This document shows positions 54,708 to 63,469 of a stretch of DNA of 64,000 nucleotides, piece by piece. Source of the stretch: Moritella sp. Urea-trap-13. GTDB taxonomy: Bacteria; Pseudomonadota; Gammaproteobacteria; Enterobacterales; Moritellaceae. The position numbers and the translations under genes were made by a program. Below the pieces are notes generated by a model. The model did not search any database, was not told the DNA's origin, and saw only the letters and a list, made by a program, of their open reading frames with translations. Position 1 is the stretch's first letter, and each line of letters begins with the position of its first letter. The DNA lies in contig NZ_PJCA01000031.1 of NCBI RefSeq assembly GCF_002836355.1, forward strand, positions 1,178,001 to 1,242,000, in the 5' to 3' direction.

Positions 54708-55439
54708 TTATTGATCTCCTTGAATTGGTGTAGATTCTGTTTCTGTCTTTGATTCTGTGGCTAGTTGATGTGCAATTTTAGTTTCAATGTTTTTACGTGA
54801 AGCTGCGATATGACGACGCATTAGCATTTCGGCTAATTCCCCATCCCGATCACTAATGGCTTCGATAATTTGGGCGTGTTCTGAAAAAGCGCGACTGGCT
54901 CTGGGGCTATGCATACCAAACTGGCAACGGTACATGCGAACTAAGTGATAGAGCTGGCCACATATCAAATGTATAAGTTGGGCATTATGGCTGCCTAAGA
55001 TAACTTTATAATGAAAGTCTAAATCACCTTCTTCTTGATAGTAAGCGACACCATCTTTAAGTGCTTGCGCCGATGCGTGTTGGCTAAGCATAGCTTTCAT
55101 GTCGACAATTTCGGCATCAGTCATGTTTTCTGCCGCTTGTCTGCATGCCATACCTTCTAACGCTTCACGCACAAAGTACAAGTCGAGTAAACCTTGCGTT
55201 GTACATTGCACTACCCGTGAACCGATATTGGCTTTACGCTCAATTAAATGACATTTTTCTAATCGATTTAATGCTTCACGCAGGGTAGAACGACTAATTT
55301 GGTAACGTTTTGCTAGCTCGGGTTCACTGATCTTACTGCCCGCAAGTATGTCACCATCAACAATGGCACGCTGCATTTGTTCAAAAACTTTATCTGCTGT
55401 GGTCACAGCGACTATTTTAGTTGGATCATCTAAAGGCAT
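54708..55439 (-). CDS. GntR/FadR-family regulator of the propionate operon
   Basis: The 243-residue protein has an N-terminal winged helix (about 15-85, with [20 protein letters not shown]) and a C-terminal FCD ligand domain (about 90-225). Candidate metal ligands are in [16 protein letters not shown] and MRRHIAAS. It is the first gene of the operon and so probably its repressor, sensing a methylcitrate-cycle intermediate. A palindrome just upstream is a candidate operator. The E. coli system uses a different, sigma-54-type PrpR. Confidence 0.9.
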   Translation of the reverse strand: MPLDDPTKIVAVTTADKVFEQMQRAIVDGDILAGSKISEPELAKRYQISRSTLREALNRLEKCHLIERKANIGSRVVQCTTQGLLDLYFVREALEGMACRQAAENMTDAEIVDMKAMLSQHASAQALKDGVAYYQEEGDLDFHYKVILGSHNAQLIHLICGQLYHLVRMYRCQFGMHSPRASRAFSEHAQIIEAISDRDGELAEMLMRRHIAASRKNIETKIAHQLATESKTETESTPIQGDQ

Positions 55440-55442
55440 AAG

Positions 55443-55454
55443 ATTGTCGACAAT
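55443..55454. promoter_or_regulatory. Candidate operator of the GntR-type propionate regulator
   Basis: ATTGTCGACAAT is a perfect 12-base palindrome ending 4 bases before the regulator start codon on the minus strand. A related half-site, ATTGTCAACA, lies at 55491-55500. FadR-type regulators bind such TTGTnnACAA-like palindromes, so autoregulation is likely. Assignment rests on position and symmetry. Confidence 0.6.
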
Positions 55455-55500
55455 GTTTAGGTTTAGCTCAATATTATTTGATTTTTACATATTGTCAACA

Positions 55501-56012
55501 CTTACACATCAAAACCGAAACATAAAGATCAATAAATCGAGAATGTCCATCCCAATTCCCATACTTTTCACTTATTAAGCAACCTAATTATTGGCAGATC
55601 TTGATAGCAGTAAAGATAAAGTAATAATCCCAATTCTTAATGGTGAGAACTGGACAGTTATTCAAGGTGATCTATACTTGATATTGAAAAGCGTTTTATC
55701 TACTGACAGACCTAAGAGGTGGAGTGGATATAGCAACCACGTCAGTTTCTGGGCTTAAAACGTGGCCAACGGGAAAGAAGCAGAACCCTGTAATAGCTAA
55801 TTCTCGACGCGCTTTTCACACTTCTATACTCCGCATTAAATTACATGCAGCCATCACTTATCCCTCAGTTATATAGCCAATACCCATTATTTTTTAAGGG
55901 TTAAAAGCGTTCTAAATTGATATTCCACTGAATTTCACGGCTAAATTTGCTACACTGTTCTAACTCGAAATAAATACATAAAATAGAGCAGGACTGTTCT
56001 AACTGAGGACTA
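55501..56012. pseudogene. Long gap with coding-like remnants in two frames
   Basis: No intact gene fills these 512 bases. A 56-codon frame at 55588-55758 and another open stretch at 55688-55876 look protein-like: the first reads 'VIIPILNGENWTVIQGDLYL', the second 'GLKTWPTGKKQNPVIANSRR'. Neither has a convincing start or ribosome-binding site, and they overlap in different frames. A decayed or frameshifted gene, or an inserted fragment, is possible. The promoter of the BCCT gene must lie at the right end. Confidence 0.35.
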
Positions 56013-57593
56013 ATGAGTATTAATAGGGATAAATACAGTATTGATAATACTGATTACACAGTCGGACAAGATAACGTGCAGAAATGGGGGTTTGATGTTC
56101 ACAACCCGGTATTCGGTATCAGTGCATCGCTAATCGGCTTATTCTTGCTGGCAATTTTATTAGTTGATCCAGAAACATCAAAATCATTTCTAGATGGCAT
56201 CAAATGGCAAATTATAGGCACCTTTGATAGCCTCTTCATGTGGTCTGCAAACATCTTTGTTATTTTCTGCCTAGGTTTAATTGTCTCGCCATACGGTAAA
56301 ATCCGTTTAGGTGGCGATGATGCTAAAGCTGATTACAGCCGCATGTCTTGGATTGCCATGCTATTTGCTGCCGGCATGGGTATTGGCCTTATGTTCTGGG
56401 GGGTTGCAGAACCTGTTGCTTATTACACAGGTTGGTATGAAACACCGCTTAACGTAGCAGCAAACACGCCTGAAGCAGCACAACTGGCATTAGGCGCGAC
56501 TATGTTCCACTGGGGGTTACACCCATGGGCAATTTATGGTGTAGTTGCACTATCACTGGCTTTCTTCTCTTATAACAAAGGCCTACCACTTTCAATGCGT
56601 TCTGTATTCTACCCGATCTTAGGTGATAGAACGTGGGGTTGGGCTGGTCACATTGTTGATATCTTAGCTGTAATCGCGACCCTATTTGGTTTAGCGACAT
56701 CACTTGGTTTGGGCGCGCAACAAGCAGCAAGTGGTTTCCATCATGTGTTAGGTATTGATAACGATCTATTTTTACAAATTTCAATCATCTTTATCGTAAC
56801 CTTGCTGGCTGTAGTATCGGTTATACGTGGTATTGACGGCGGCGTAAAAGTAATTAGTAACATCAACATGCTACTCGCGTTAGTGCTATTAGTATTCGTT
56901 GCGTTAGTCACATTTGCGGTATCTATGGGCACGATCCCGACGACTATTATGGGTTATGTTAAAAATATCATTCCATTAAGTAATCCAATTGGTCGTGAAG
57001 ACGAAGCTTGGATGCACGGTTGGACTGTATTCTATTGGGCATGGTGGATTTCATGGTCACCATTCGTAGGTATGTTCATCGCGCGTATTTCACGTGGTCG
57101 TACTATTCGTGAATTCATCACAGCTGTATTACTCATTCCTACAAGTGTAACGGTTTTATGGATGTCTGTATTTGGTGGCGTAGCTATCGATCAGGTAGTG
57201 AATAAAGTTGGTACTTTAGGTACTGAAGGTCTAAAAGAAGTACCTTTAGCTATGTTCCAAATGTTTGATGCTTTACCTATGGGTGACGTGTTATCAATGC
57301 TCGCGGTATTGTTAGTATTAGTATTCTTCATTACTTCTTCTGACTCTGGTTCGTTGGTTATCGACAGCATCACTGCTGGTGGTAAAGTTGATGCGCCAAT
57401 ACCACAACGTGTATTCTGGGCATTCACCGAAGGTGCAATCGCTGCAGCACTACTTTGGGTTGGCGGTACACAAGCAATTGAAGCATTACAAGCAGGTGCC
57501 ATTTCCACAGCACTGCCATTCACAGTGATCTTATTGGTTATGTGTGTGAGCTTGATAATGGGTTTAAGAACTGAGCAACATAATAAACGTTAA
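56013..57593 (+). CDS. BCCT-family transporter
   Basis: The 526-residue protein has twelve membrane spans. The family signatures are AAGMGIGLMFWGVAEPVAYY in span 3 and the WTVFYWAWWISWSPFVGMFI segment followed by ARISRGRTIREF. The glycine-rich GMGIG motif matches sodium-coupled betaine transporters. Substrates in the family include choline, glycine betaine, carnitine and DMSP, and the sequence does not decide between them. It is transcribed alone and ends in a terminator; a LuxR-type gene lies on the opposite strand. Confidence 0.92.
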   Translation: MSINRDKYSIDNTDYTVGQDNVQKWGFDVHNPVFGISASLIGLFLLAILLVDPETSKSFLDGIKWQIIGTFDSLFMWSANIFVIFCLGLIVSPYGKIRLGGDDAKADYSRMSWIAMLFAAGMGIGLMFWGVAEPVAYYTGWYETPLNVAANTPEAAQLALGATMFHWGLHPWAIYGVVALSLAFFSYNKGLPLSMRSVFYPILGDRTWGWAGHIVDILAVIATLFGLATSLGLGAQQAASGFHHVLGIDNDLFLQISIIFIVTLLAVVSVIRGIDGGVKVISNINMLLALVLLVFVALVTFAVSMGTIPTTIMGYVKNIIPLSNPIGREDEAWMHGWTVFYWAWWISWSPFVGMFIARISRGRTIREFITAVLLIPTSVTVLWMSVFGGVAIDQVVNKVGTLGTEGLKEVPLAMFQMFDALPMGDVLSMLAVLLVLVFFITSSDSGSLVIDSITAGGKVDAPIPQRVFWAFTEGAIAAALLWVGGTQAIEALQAGAISTALPFTVILLVMCVSLIMGLRTEQHNKR

Positions 57594-57617
57594 GTTGGTT
57601 TTAAAACTTTAAAATAC

Positions 57618-57650
57618 AAGCTGTCAGAATTTACTGGCAGCTTATTTTAT
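57618..57650 (+). terminator. Terminator of the BCCT transporter gene
   Basis: AAGCTGTCAG (57618-57627) pairs with CTGGCAGCTT (57634-57643) with one G-T wobble and a six-base loop, followed by ATTTTAT. Confidence 0.7.
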
Positions 57651-57820
57651 CCCTCGCAATAATACGACTTAACAGACAAATTTCTCACCGTAATACCCTC
57701 GCTTGATCGGCTGCCAATCTTTTTCTACGTTCTTCAATTCTCACAGCTAATACTTGCTCTTGTAAGTGGTCTATGGCCTATATATGTTCGTAGCCTAAGA
57801 CTGTGCACTAAACGAACATA

Positions 57821-58534
57821 TTAGACTTGAATTAATCTGTGATATGCCAGCATGACAATAACTTGCTCTTTAGTTTTAACATTAAGTTTTAATTTTAATT
57901 GGTTTAAGTGGAAACGAACTGTTCTTTCAGTTATTTTCATTTTTTCTGCGACTTGAATGGCGGTGAGACCAAGACTAATCCATTGTGCGCATTCCAACTC
58001 TCGAGCAGACATATCCGTGGTTAAGATGGTCCCCCTTGATGACTCAATCAAATAATTTAATTGGCGATAGAATACCGTAGCAAGCACTTTTAACGTATCT
58101 CTGTGGATCTGGAGCCATATATTGGAATTCTCACCTTCTTGCAGTGCAAAACCAAAACCAGTGGTACTGTCACTACTGGGAATGGCTATCGATACACCAT
58201 CCTTTAAATGAAACTCATTAGCCTCATGCCAATAATTGTTCTGCATTGCCGTTTGCTGTATGAGCTTTCTTGAAAACTCCCATGTGAAAGGCTCAGTTGC
58301 AACATTACATAATGCAACTGTCGAATCTATATGTTGATATTCATTTTCAACGTAATGAGAAATCCAATTAACGTTATAATCACTTATTACTTTAGTTTCA
58401 ACATCTTGGCAATGAGGAATATGCATGTATGCAAAATGTTGAATTCCAATTCTGTTTATAATTATTTTAAATTGAATTATTAGCTCTTCTTCAGAATTAC
58501 AAGACAGTATTTTTTCGATTAGTTCGATGTCCAT
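57821..58534 (-). CDS. LuxR-family quorum-sensing-type regulator (solo)
   Basis: The 237-residue protein has an N-terminal autoinducer-binding domain (about 15-160) and a GerE-type helix-turn-helix (about 172-232: LTTDMSARELECAQWISLGL, then TAIQVAEKMKITERTVRFHL). Several ligand-pocket residues of the TraR/LuxR group are kept: W in NVNWISHY, D in YQHIDSTV and W in PFTWEF. The usual Pro after that Asp is Ser. No luxI gene is in the window, so it may respond to signals made elsewhere. Confidence 0.88.
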   Translation of the reverse strand: MDIELIEKILSCNSEEELIIQFKIIINRIGIQHFAYMHIPHCQDVETKVISDYNVNWISHYVENEYQHIDSTVALCNVATEPFTWEFSRKLIQQTAMQNNYWHEANEFHLKDGVSIAIPSSDSTTGFGFALQEGENSNIWLQIHRDTLKVLATVFYRQLNYLIESSRGTILTTDMSARELECAQWISLGLTAIQVAEKMKITERTVRFHLNQLKLKLNVKTKEQVIVMLAYHRLIQV

Positions 58535-58689
58535 GTTTACTTCAGCTCTTGATTAAAATTCAACGTAACTATAGTCAGTAAACACACCACTGTCAGATTT
58601 GACAGTATGAAATACCGAAAACAACCTACAATGAAAAGTAATAAACTAAATTTACAATTTATGACGTTTTCAGGTCGATAGAGAGGTCG

Positions 58690-60267
58690 ATGATGAAAAG
58701 CACAATACGAACAGCTATTCACTTGGGATCATTACTATTGAGTATCTATGCTTCGAGTGCACTAGTTGGTACCACAGAATTGGTCAGCATGGCCAGTGAC
58801 GGCTCCGAAAGTAACGGAGCAAGCCTAACTGTAGCTATCAGTGCCAATGGCCGCTATGTGGCATTTCAATCCAACGCCAATAACTTGGTTGCAGATGATA
58901 CTAATGGTCAGTACGATATCTTTATCTATGATCGTAACAATAGTACTACTGAAAGGGTTAGCATAAGCAGTAATAACACTCAAGCAAATTCTAATAGTGG
59001 GCACCCTTCAATCAGTGCTGACGGTCGTTATGTGGCCTTTCACTCCCTAGCCAACAACCTGGTTGCTAACGATACAAATGGTTCATTTGATATTTTTGTT
59101 CACGACCGCAACAACGGTACTACAGAGAGGCTCAGTGTAACCAGTGAAAACATCCAGGGCGGAGCTGACAGTCAACACCCGTCCATCAGCGCTGACGGGC
59201 GCTATGTAGCATTTCATTCTTTAGCCAACAACCTCGTTGTTAACGATACCAACGATTCTTTCGATATTTTTGTTCAAGACCGCAACAGCGGAATTACTGA
59301 AAGGGTCAGTATAAGCAGTGATAGCATCCAGGGCGAAGCTAATAGTCAGCATCCCTCCATTAGTTCTGACGGTCGCTATGTAGTATTCCACTCCCTAGCC
59401 ACTAATCTTGTTACTAAGGATATCAACGGCGCTATCGATATCTTTGTTTACGACCGCAATAGCAATACTATTGAGCTAGTTAATGTCGCCAATAACGGTA
59501 GTCAAGCTAATGACGATAGTGCTTACCCTTCCATAAGCGCCGACGGTCGTTATGTGGCATTTGACTCTATCGCCAATAATCTTGTTACAAGCGATACCAA
59601 TGGAGCCCGCGATGTCTTTATTCACGACCGTAGCGATAAAAATACCGAGCGAGTAAGCGTGGCAGATGACGGTTCCCAAGGGGATTCTACCAGCACTTTT
59701 GCCAGCATTAGTGCGGACGGTCGTTATGTGGCTTTTACATCTTTCGCTGTGAATCTGGTTGCTAACGATACTACCGATATCTGTATTTTCAATATTTGTC
59801 CTCTCAATATTCTTGTTCACGACCGTAACAAGAATAAGACTGAGCGGGTAAGTGTTGCCAGTAATGGAACTCAAGCTAACGATTCAAGTTACTTCCACTC
59901 CATCAGTGCAAACGGCCGCTATGTAGCATTCTCCTCTGACGCTAATAACTTAGTTACTGATAATAACAGTGGTTACACAGATATCTTTGTCTACGACCGC
60001 GGCATTGGCATCGATTCAGACTCTGATGGAGTTCCGGACGATGAGGATAATTGTCCGACGGTCCAAAACCCTGGACAAGAAGATAGTACACCTGCCCCCC
60101 CTAGCGGAGAGGCTTGTGCTGATGAACCACCAGATGGAAATCCACCAGGCGACTCATCTGGCGACTCATCTGGCGGCTCATCTGGTATTTTTGGTAGTTT
60201 AATGCTGTTTATTGAACTAGTTAGAAGACGTAATGTAGCTCAGATAATATCCGATATGTGGCTATAA
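58690..60267 (+). CDS. Secreted seven-repeat beta-propeller protein with TSP3-like loop and GlyGly-CTERM-like tail
   Basis: The 525-residue protein has a signal peptide (to about residue 24). Seven repeats of about 57 residues (about 28-435) follow, each with S-I-S-A-D-G-R-Y-V-A-F and D-I-F-V-x-D-R, so a seven-bladed TolB/PD40-like propeller is likely. Next comes a calcium-type loop (DSDSDGVPDDEDNCPTVQNP) and a Gly/Ser linker with GG at 495-496. A hydrophobic stretch (IFGSLMLFIELV) and RRR complete the GlyGly-CTERM plan. The tail continues twelve residues beyond RRR, unlike typical cases. AGAGG precedes the ATG. It is a likely rhombosortase (rrtA) substrate. Confidence 0.8.
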   Translation: MMKSTIRTAIHLGSLLLSIYASSALVGTTELVSMASDGSESNGASLTVAISANGRYVAFQSNANNLVADDTNGQYDIFIYDRNNSTTERVSISSNNTQANSNSGHPSISADGRYVAFHSLANNLVANDTNGSFDIFVHDRNNGTTERLSVTSENIQGGADSQHPSISADGRYVAFHSLANNLVVNDTNDSFDIFVQDRNSGITERVSISSDSIQGEANSQHPSISSDGRYVVFHSLATNLVTKDINGAIDIFVYDRNSNTIELVNVANNGSQANDDSAYPSISADGRYVAFDSIANNLVTSDTNGARDVFIHDRSDKNTERVSVADDGSQGDSTSTFASISADGRYVAFTSFAVNLVANDTTDICIFNICPLNILVHDRNKNKTERVSVASNGTQANDSSYFHSISANGRYVAFSSDANNLVTDNNSGYTDIFVYDRGIGIDSDSDGVPDDEDNCPTVQNPGQEDSTPAPPSGEACADEPPDGNPPGDSSGDSSGGSSGIFGSLMLFIELVRRRNVAQIISDMWL

Positions 60268-60338
60268 TAAGTTTACTTAGAACGACTGTTATTTAAGAGT
60301 TAACCAGTGTCTTGTCTTAGTTTAAATGAGGTTTAGAT

Positions 60339-60689
60339 ATGAATATCAACATTAATCACTTTAAAGGCTTGGTTACCTTTGCCATTATTTGTTTTCAATT
60401 CATAGGGTCACAATCTGTCATTGCTGCGGAAAGGTCTGAAGAAGATGCGTTAGCTAGAGCTCAGGCCCAAATGAATTCAGAAGTGCTATCCAAACCATTC
60501 TTGGCTGAGAAACCAAAGGAAGTAGATGCATATATTAAAAGTATGCTAGAAAAAAATGTAACGCCACCAGAATATCACGGCGCATACTGGCGCCCAGGAT
60601 ATACCTGCCATGATCTACTTCGTTATAACTGGACTCAATACCGCAATTGTAAATATTATTATCGCTATTATGGGCGTTATTATTATTAA
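60339..60689 (+). CDS. Small exported protein with Tyr/Arg-rich tail
   Basis: The 116-residue protein has a signal peptide (about 1-29, ending SVIAA). The mature part is a charged helical segment followed by a tail dense in Tyr, Arg and Asn (CHDLLRYNWTQYRNCKYYYR, then YYGRYYY) with two cysteines. I do not recognise the family. It lies 29 bases upstream of the TraT-like gene on the same strand, so they are likely co-transcribed. Confidence 0.6.
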   Translation: MNININHFKGLVTFAIICFQFIGSQSVIAAERSEEDALARAQAQMNSEVLSKPFLAEKPKEVDAYIKSMLEKNVTPPEYHGAYWRPGYTCHDLLRYNWTQYRNCKYYYRYYGRYYY

Positions 60690-60718
60690 TAATTTCAAAT
60701 ATATATGAGGATATTAAA

Positions 60719-61456
60719 ATGAATGCCAAAATCAAAATTATTACGATTGGACTTTTTATTACTGTCCTATCTAGCTGTTCAGCCCTGCATACATCCATTT
60801 CAAAAAGTGATTTGGATGTACAAACAAAAATTAGTACATCCATTTTTGTCGATCCCGTTCCAGCTGAGAAACGTAAGATATATTTAGAAGTTAGAAGTGG
60901 TGTTATGGAGTTTGACCGTAATTCTTTTCGAAAATCATTAGAGAGTCAATTGGTTAATAGTGGTAATGGCTATACGTTGACAGATTCCCCTGGAAAAGCA
61001 CAATATTCAATGAGTGTTTTCGTTCGTAACCTTGAAAAAACCACGCCAAATGATGCTAAAACAGCATTAAGTGCAGGTTATCAAGGTGTAGGAATAGGTG
61101 CTGCAGCGGGTTATGCAGCTGGGGGTTCTCTTGAAGATGCCGCCGGTGCAGGTTTAATAGGAGGTCTTTTATCTACTGCCGCTAACGCCTTTGTTCAGGA
61201 TGTTATGTATCTTTTAGTTGCTGATATTCAAATAAAAGAACGTGCTGGTAATGGTGTGATTGTTCGTCGAGACTCTAAAGTAAACACTAAAATTTCAGAT
61301 GATGGGGCCACGACACAAACCTACTCTGAAGCTACAACACAAAAAGAGTATCGTACTCGTGTCGTTACTACAGCTAATAAAGCCAACTTGGAATTACCTG
61401 AAGCACAACCGCTAATGTTTGAAAAAACAGCCTATGCAATGGCCGCTTTTTTCTAA
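60719..61456 (+). CDS. TraT-family outer-membrane lipoprotein
   Basis: The 245-residue protein has a lipoprotein signal ending VLSSC. Sequence like plasmid TraT follows: SDLDVQTKISTSIFVDP, the glycine-rich membrane stretch GYQGVGIGAAAGYAAGG, 'VQDVMYLLVADIQIKER' and YRTRVVTTANKANLELPEA. TraT mediates surface exclusion on F-like plasmids and gives serum resistance. No conjugation genes are present in the window, so this is a stand-alone chromosomal relative. Confidence 0.88.
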   Translation: MNAKIKIITIGLFITVLSSCSALHTSISKSDLDVQTKISTSIFVDPVPAEKRKIYLEVRSGVMEFDRNSFRKSLESQLVNSGNGYTLTDSPGKAQYSMSVFVRNLEKTTPNDAKTALSAGYQGVGIGAAAGYAAGGSLEDAAGAGLIGGLLSTAANAFVQDVMYLLVADIQIKERAGNGVIVRRDSKVNTKISDDGATTQTYSEATTQKEYRTRVVTTANKANLELPEAQPLMFEKTAYAMAAFF

Positions 61457-61592
61457 CAATGCATCCATTAAGGACTAAACATTTACTAACGCTTATGAAG
61501 GTACTTAAATGTAAATAGGTTATTTCTATTAACACTGAAGTTATTAACGAGCTATTGCGCTTTTAACAAAACTTGTTAGTATTGACGCATAT

Positions 61593-61676
61593 ATAGTCGG
61601 GGGGCCTAAAAGGCTGAGAGCGCACATTGCGAGACCCGTTGAACCTGATTCAGTTAACACTGACGTAGGGAACTAT
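61593..61676 (+). ncRNA. TPP riboswitch (THI element)
   Basis: The leader shows the conserved order GGGG, GGCTGAGAG, ACCCGTTGAACCTGATTCAG and ACTGACGTAGGGAA. ATAGT (61593-61597) and ACTAT (61672-61676) close P1. Thiamin pyrophosphate binding should reduce expression of thiD and the transporter genes. No clear terminator hairpin lies between aptamer and start; a weak pairing of CCTA near 61735 with the ribosome-binding site AGGGAT (61752-61757) is possible. Confidence 0.96.
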
Positions 61677-61761
61677 CAGTCTTGCTTCTCCTGATTTGAC
61701 CTGTTACGTCTCTCAATCTTTGGCTCGATAAAGTTCCTATACGTCTGTACTAGGGATATTT

Positions 61762-62655
61762 ATGCGAAAGGTCACAAAAAACACATCAACACCAGTTTCA
61801 TTAACACCACTTTCATCAATAAAAAGTCCACTAAAAAACAGCCCATCAACACCGATAGTATTAACGATCGCAGGATCTGATAGTGGTGGCGGCGCGGGTA
61901 TTCAAGCCGATATCAAAGCAATATCCGCAACAGGCAGTTATGCTTGTTCGGTGATCACAGCTATTACCGCGCAAAATACCCTTGGCGTATCGGCTATATT
62001 CCCCATCCCACTAGAGCATATCGACAATCAACTCGATGCTGTCTTTAGCGATTTAAATATCGTAGCCGTTAAAGTCGGCATGCTGGCAGACTGCGATATC
62101 ATCAAGGTTGTCGCCGCTAAAATTAAGCAATACAAGCCCCGATTCTTAGTCGTTGATCCTGTCATGGTAGCCACCAGCGGCGATTTACTGTTAAAAGAAT
62201 CAGCCATCAACACCCTTAAATCTGAGTTATTACCGCTTGCCGATTTGATCACCCCTAACTTACCTGAAGGTGCCGCTTTAACAGGTTCACCGCAGCCAAT
62301 TTGTGAGGATGATATGGGCGATATGATCAACGCATTACGCCAACTTAACGTCAACGCGGTGTTATTAAAGGGCGGTCACTTAGAACAAGATGAAAACAGT
62401 AACGACCTGCTTATCTTTCAAGATCACGTAGAACTGTTAACCGTAAAACGGGTTAATACCCACAATACCCATGGTACTGGCTGTACGTTATCTTCTGCCA
62501 TCGCATCTTATTTAGCGCAAGGACATGATCTACTTCAAGCGGTAAAATTGGGTAAAAAATACATATCCAACGCGATTGCCCATGCCGATGAATTAGATAT
62601 AGGCAGTGGTCATGGCCCGGTAAATCATTTCTTTGCTGGTCACGCTGATGCCTAG
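61762..62655 (+). CDS. thiD: Hydroxymethylpyrimidine / HMP-phosphate kinase
   Basis: The 297-residue enzyme has the ribokinase-fold motifs LTIAGSDSGGGAGIQADIKA, VITAITAQNTLGV, VVDPVMVATSGDLLL, LITPNLPEGAALTG and the anion hole THGTGCTLSSAIASYLAQG. It phosphorylates HMP twice for thiamin synthesis. The N-terminus carries about 30 extra Ser/Thr/Pro-rich residues compared with E. coli ThiD. It is the first gene after the TPP riboswitch and overlaps the start of the ABC ATPase gene. Confidence 0.95.
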   Translation: MRKVTKNTSTPVSLTPLSSIKSPLKNSPSTPIVLTIAGSDSGGGAGIQADIKAISATGSYACSVITAITAQNTLGVSAIFPIPLEHIDNQLDAVFSDLNIVAVKVGMLADCDIIKVVAAKIKQYKPRFLVVDPVMVATSGDLLLKESAINTLKSELLPLADLITPNLPEGAALTGSPQPICEDDMGDMINALRQLNVNAVLLKGGHLEQDENSNDLLIFQDHVELLTVKRVNTHNTHGTGCTLSSAIASYLAQGHDLLQAVKLGKKYISNAIAHADELDIGSGHGPVNHFFAGHADA

Positions 62656-63469
62656 TCCCTCGCAGACAAGCCTTGATCTTAAAGACAACCTTGCGGTTAA
62701 CATAGCGATTAAGAACGGTTATTTACACTACCACGACAGTATCGAACCAGTGCTAAGCCAATTTAATATGACGATGCCCGCAAAACAGTGGACATGTATC
62801 TTAGGTCGCAGCGGCTGCGGAAAAACCTCGCTGCTGCGTTATCTTGCTGGCTTGTTAGATCAGCAAGTGACTTGGTCAGGTGAATGCTCAATTGACGCGA
62901 ATCATCAACTATTACCAGATTTAACCGATCAAGTTGCCTACATGGCGCAACAAGACTTACTGCTACCTTGGTTATCCGTGCTCGACAATGTCACCTTAAG
63001 TAATAAATTTGGTACCGAGACATCACAAGCCAATAATGATAAAGCCTTAAGTCTACTTGCTAAAGTTGGACTTGTTGACAACGCTCATCATTTTCCACAA
63101 CAACTATCTGGCGGCATGCGTCAACGTGTGGCATTGGCAAGAACGTTAATGCAAGACAAACCCGTGGTATTAATGGATGAACCGTTTTCAGCCTTAGATG
63201 CCGTGACTCGTTATCGATTACAAGATCTTGCTTGTGAATTATTAGCAGATAAAACTGTAGTGTTAATCACCCACGATCCCCAAGAAGCGATCCGTCTCGC
63301 CGACCATATCTATATTATGCAAGGCACGCCTGCTAGCGCTGAGCATTTATCCGTACCTACATCTGCTACACCGCGTCAATTCGATGCTGAGTGTGCGCAA
63401 CTGCAACAACAAATAATGTCTTGTTTGGCAAAAGAGTATCGGGATGAGAGTGGTGTCGGATATGAGTGA
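62648..63469 (+). CDS. thiZ: ABC transporter ATPase, thiamin-pyrimidine (ThiZ-type)
   Basis: I prefer the ATG at 62648, which overlaps the thiD stop region by 8 bases; an ATG at 62633 would reach further into thiD. The protein of about 273 residues has Walker A GRSGCGKTS, the Q-loop VAYMAQQDLLLPWL, signature LSGGMRQRVALARTL, Walker B VVLMDEPFSALDA and the H-loop ITHDPQEA. It is the ATPase of the nitrate/taurine-type importer class; the TPP riboswitch and thiD point to HMP-like precursors. Confidence 0.9.
   Translation: MPSPSQTSLDLKDNLAVNIAIKNGYLHYHDSIEPVLSQFNMTMPAKQWTCILGRSGCGKTSLLRYLAGLLDQQVTWSGECSIDANHQLLPDLTDQVAYMAQQDLLLPWLSVLDNVTLSNKFGTETSQANNDKALSLLAKVGLVDNAHHFPQQLSGGMRQRVALARTLMQDKPVVLMDEPFSALDAVTRYRLQDLACELLADKTVVLITHDPQEAIRLADHIYIMQGTPASAEHLSVPTSATPRQFDAECAQLQQQIMSCLAKEYRDESGVGYE

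Noticed and set aside
55501-56012. Insertion sequence
   Set aside because: No transposase motif, no terminal inverted repeats and no target duplication could be seen.
58690-60267. CRISPR or DNA-level repeat array
   Set aside because: The periodicity of about 170 bases is due to protein repeats in a coding frame; the units diverge at third codon positions.
60719-61456. Integrated conjugative plasmid
   Set aside because: The TraT-like gene is isolated; no relaxase, pilus or coupling-protein genes are present.
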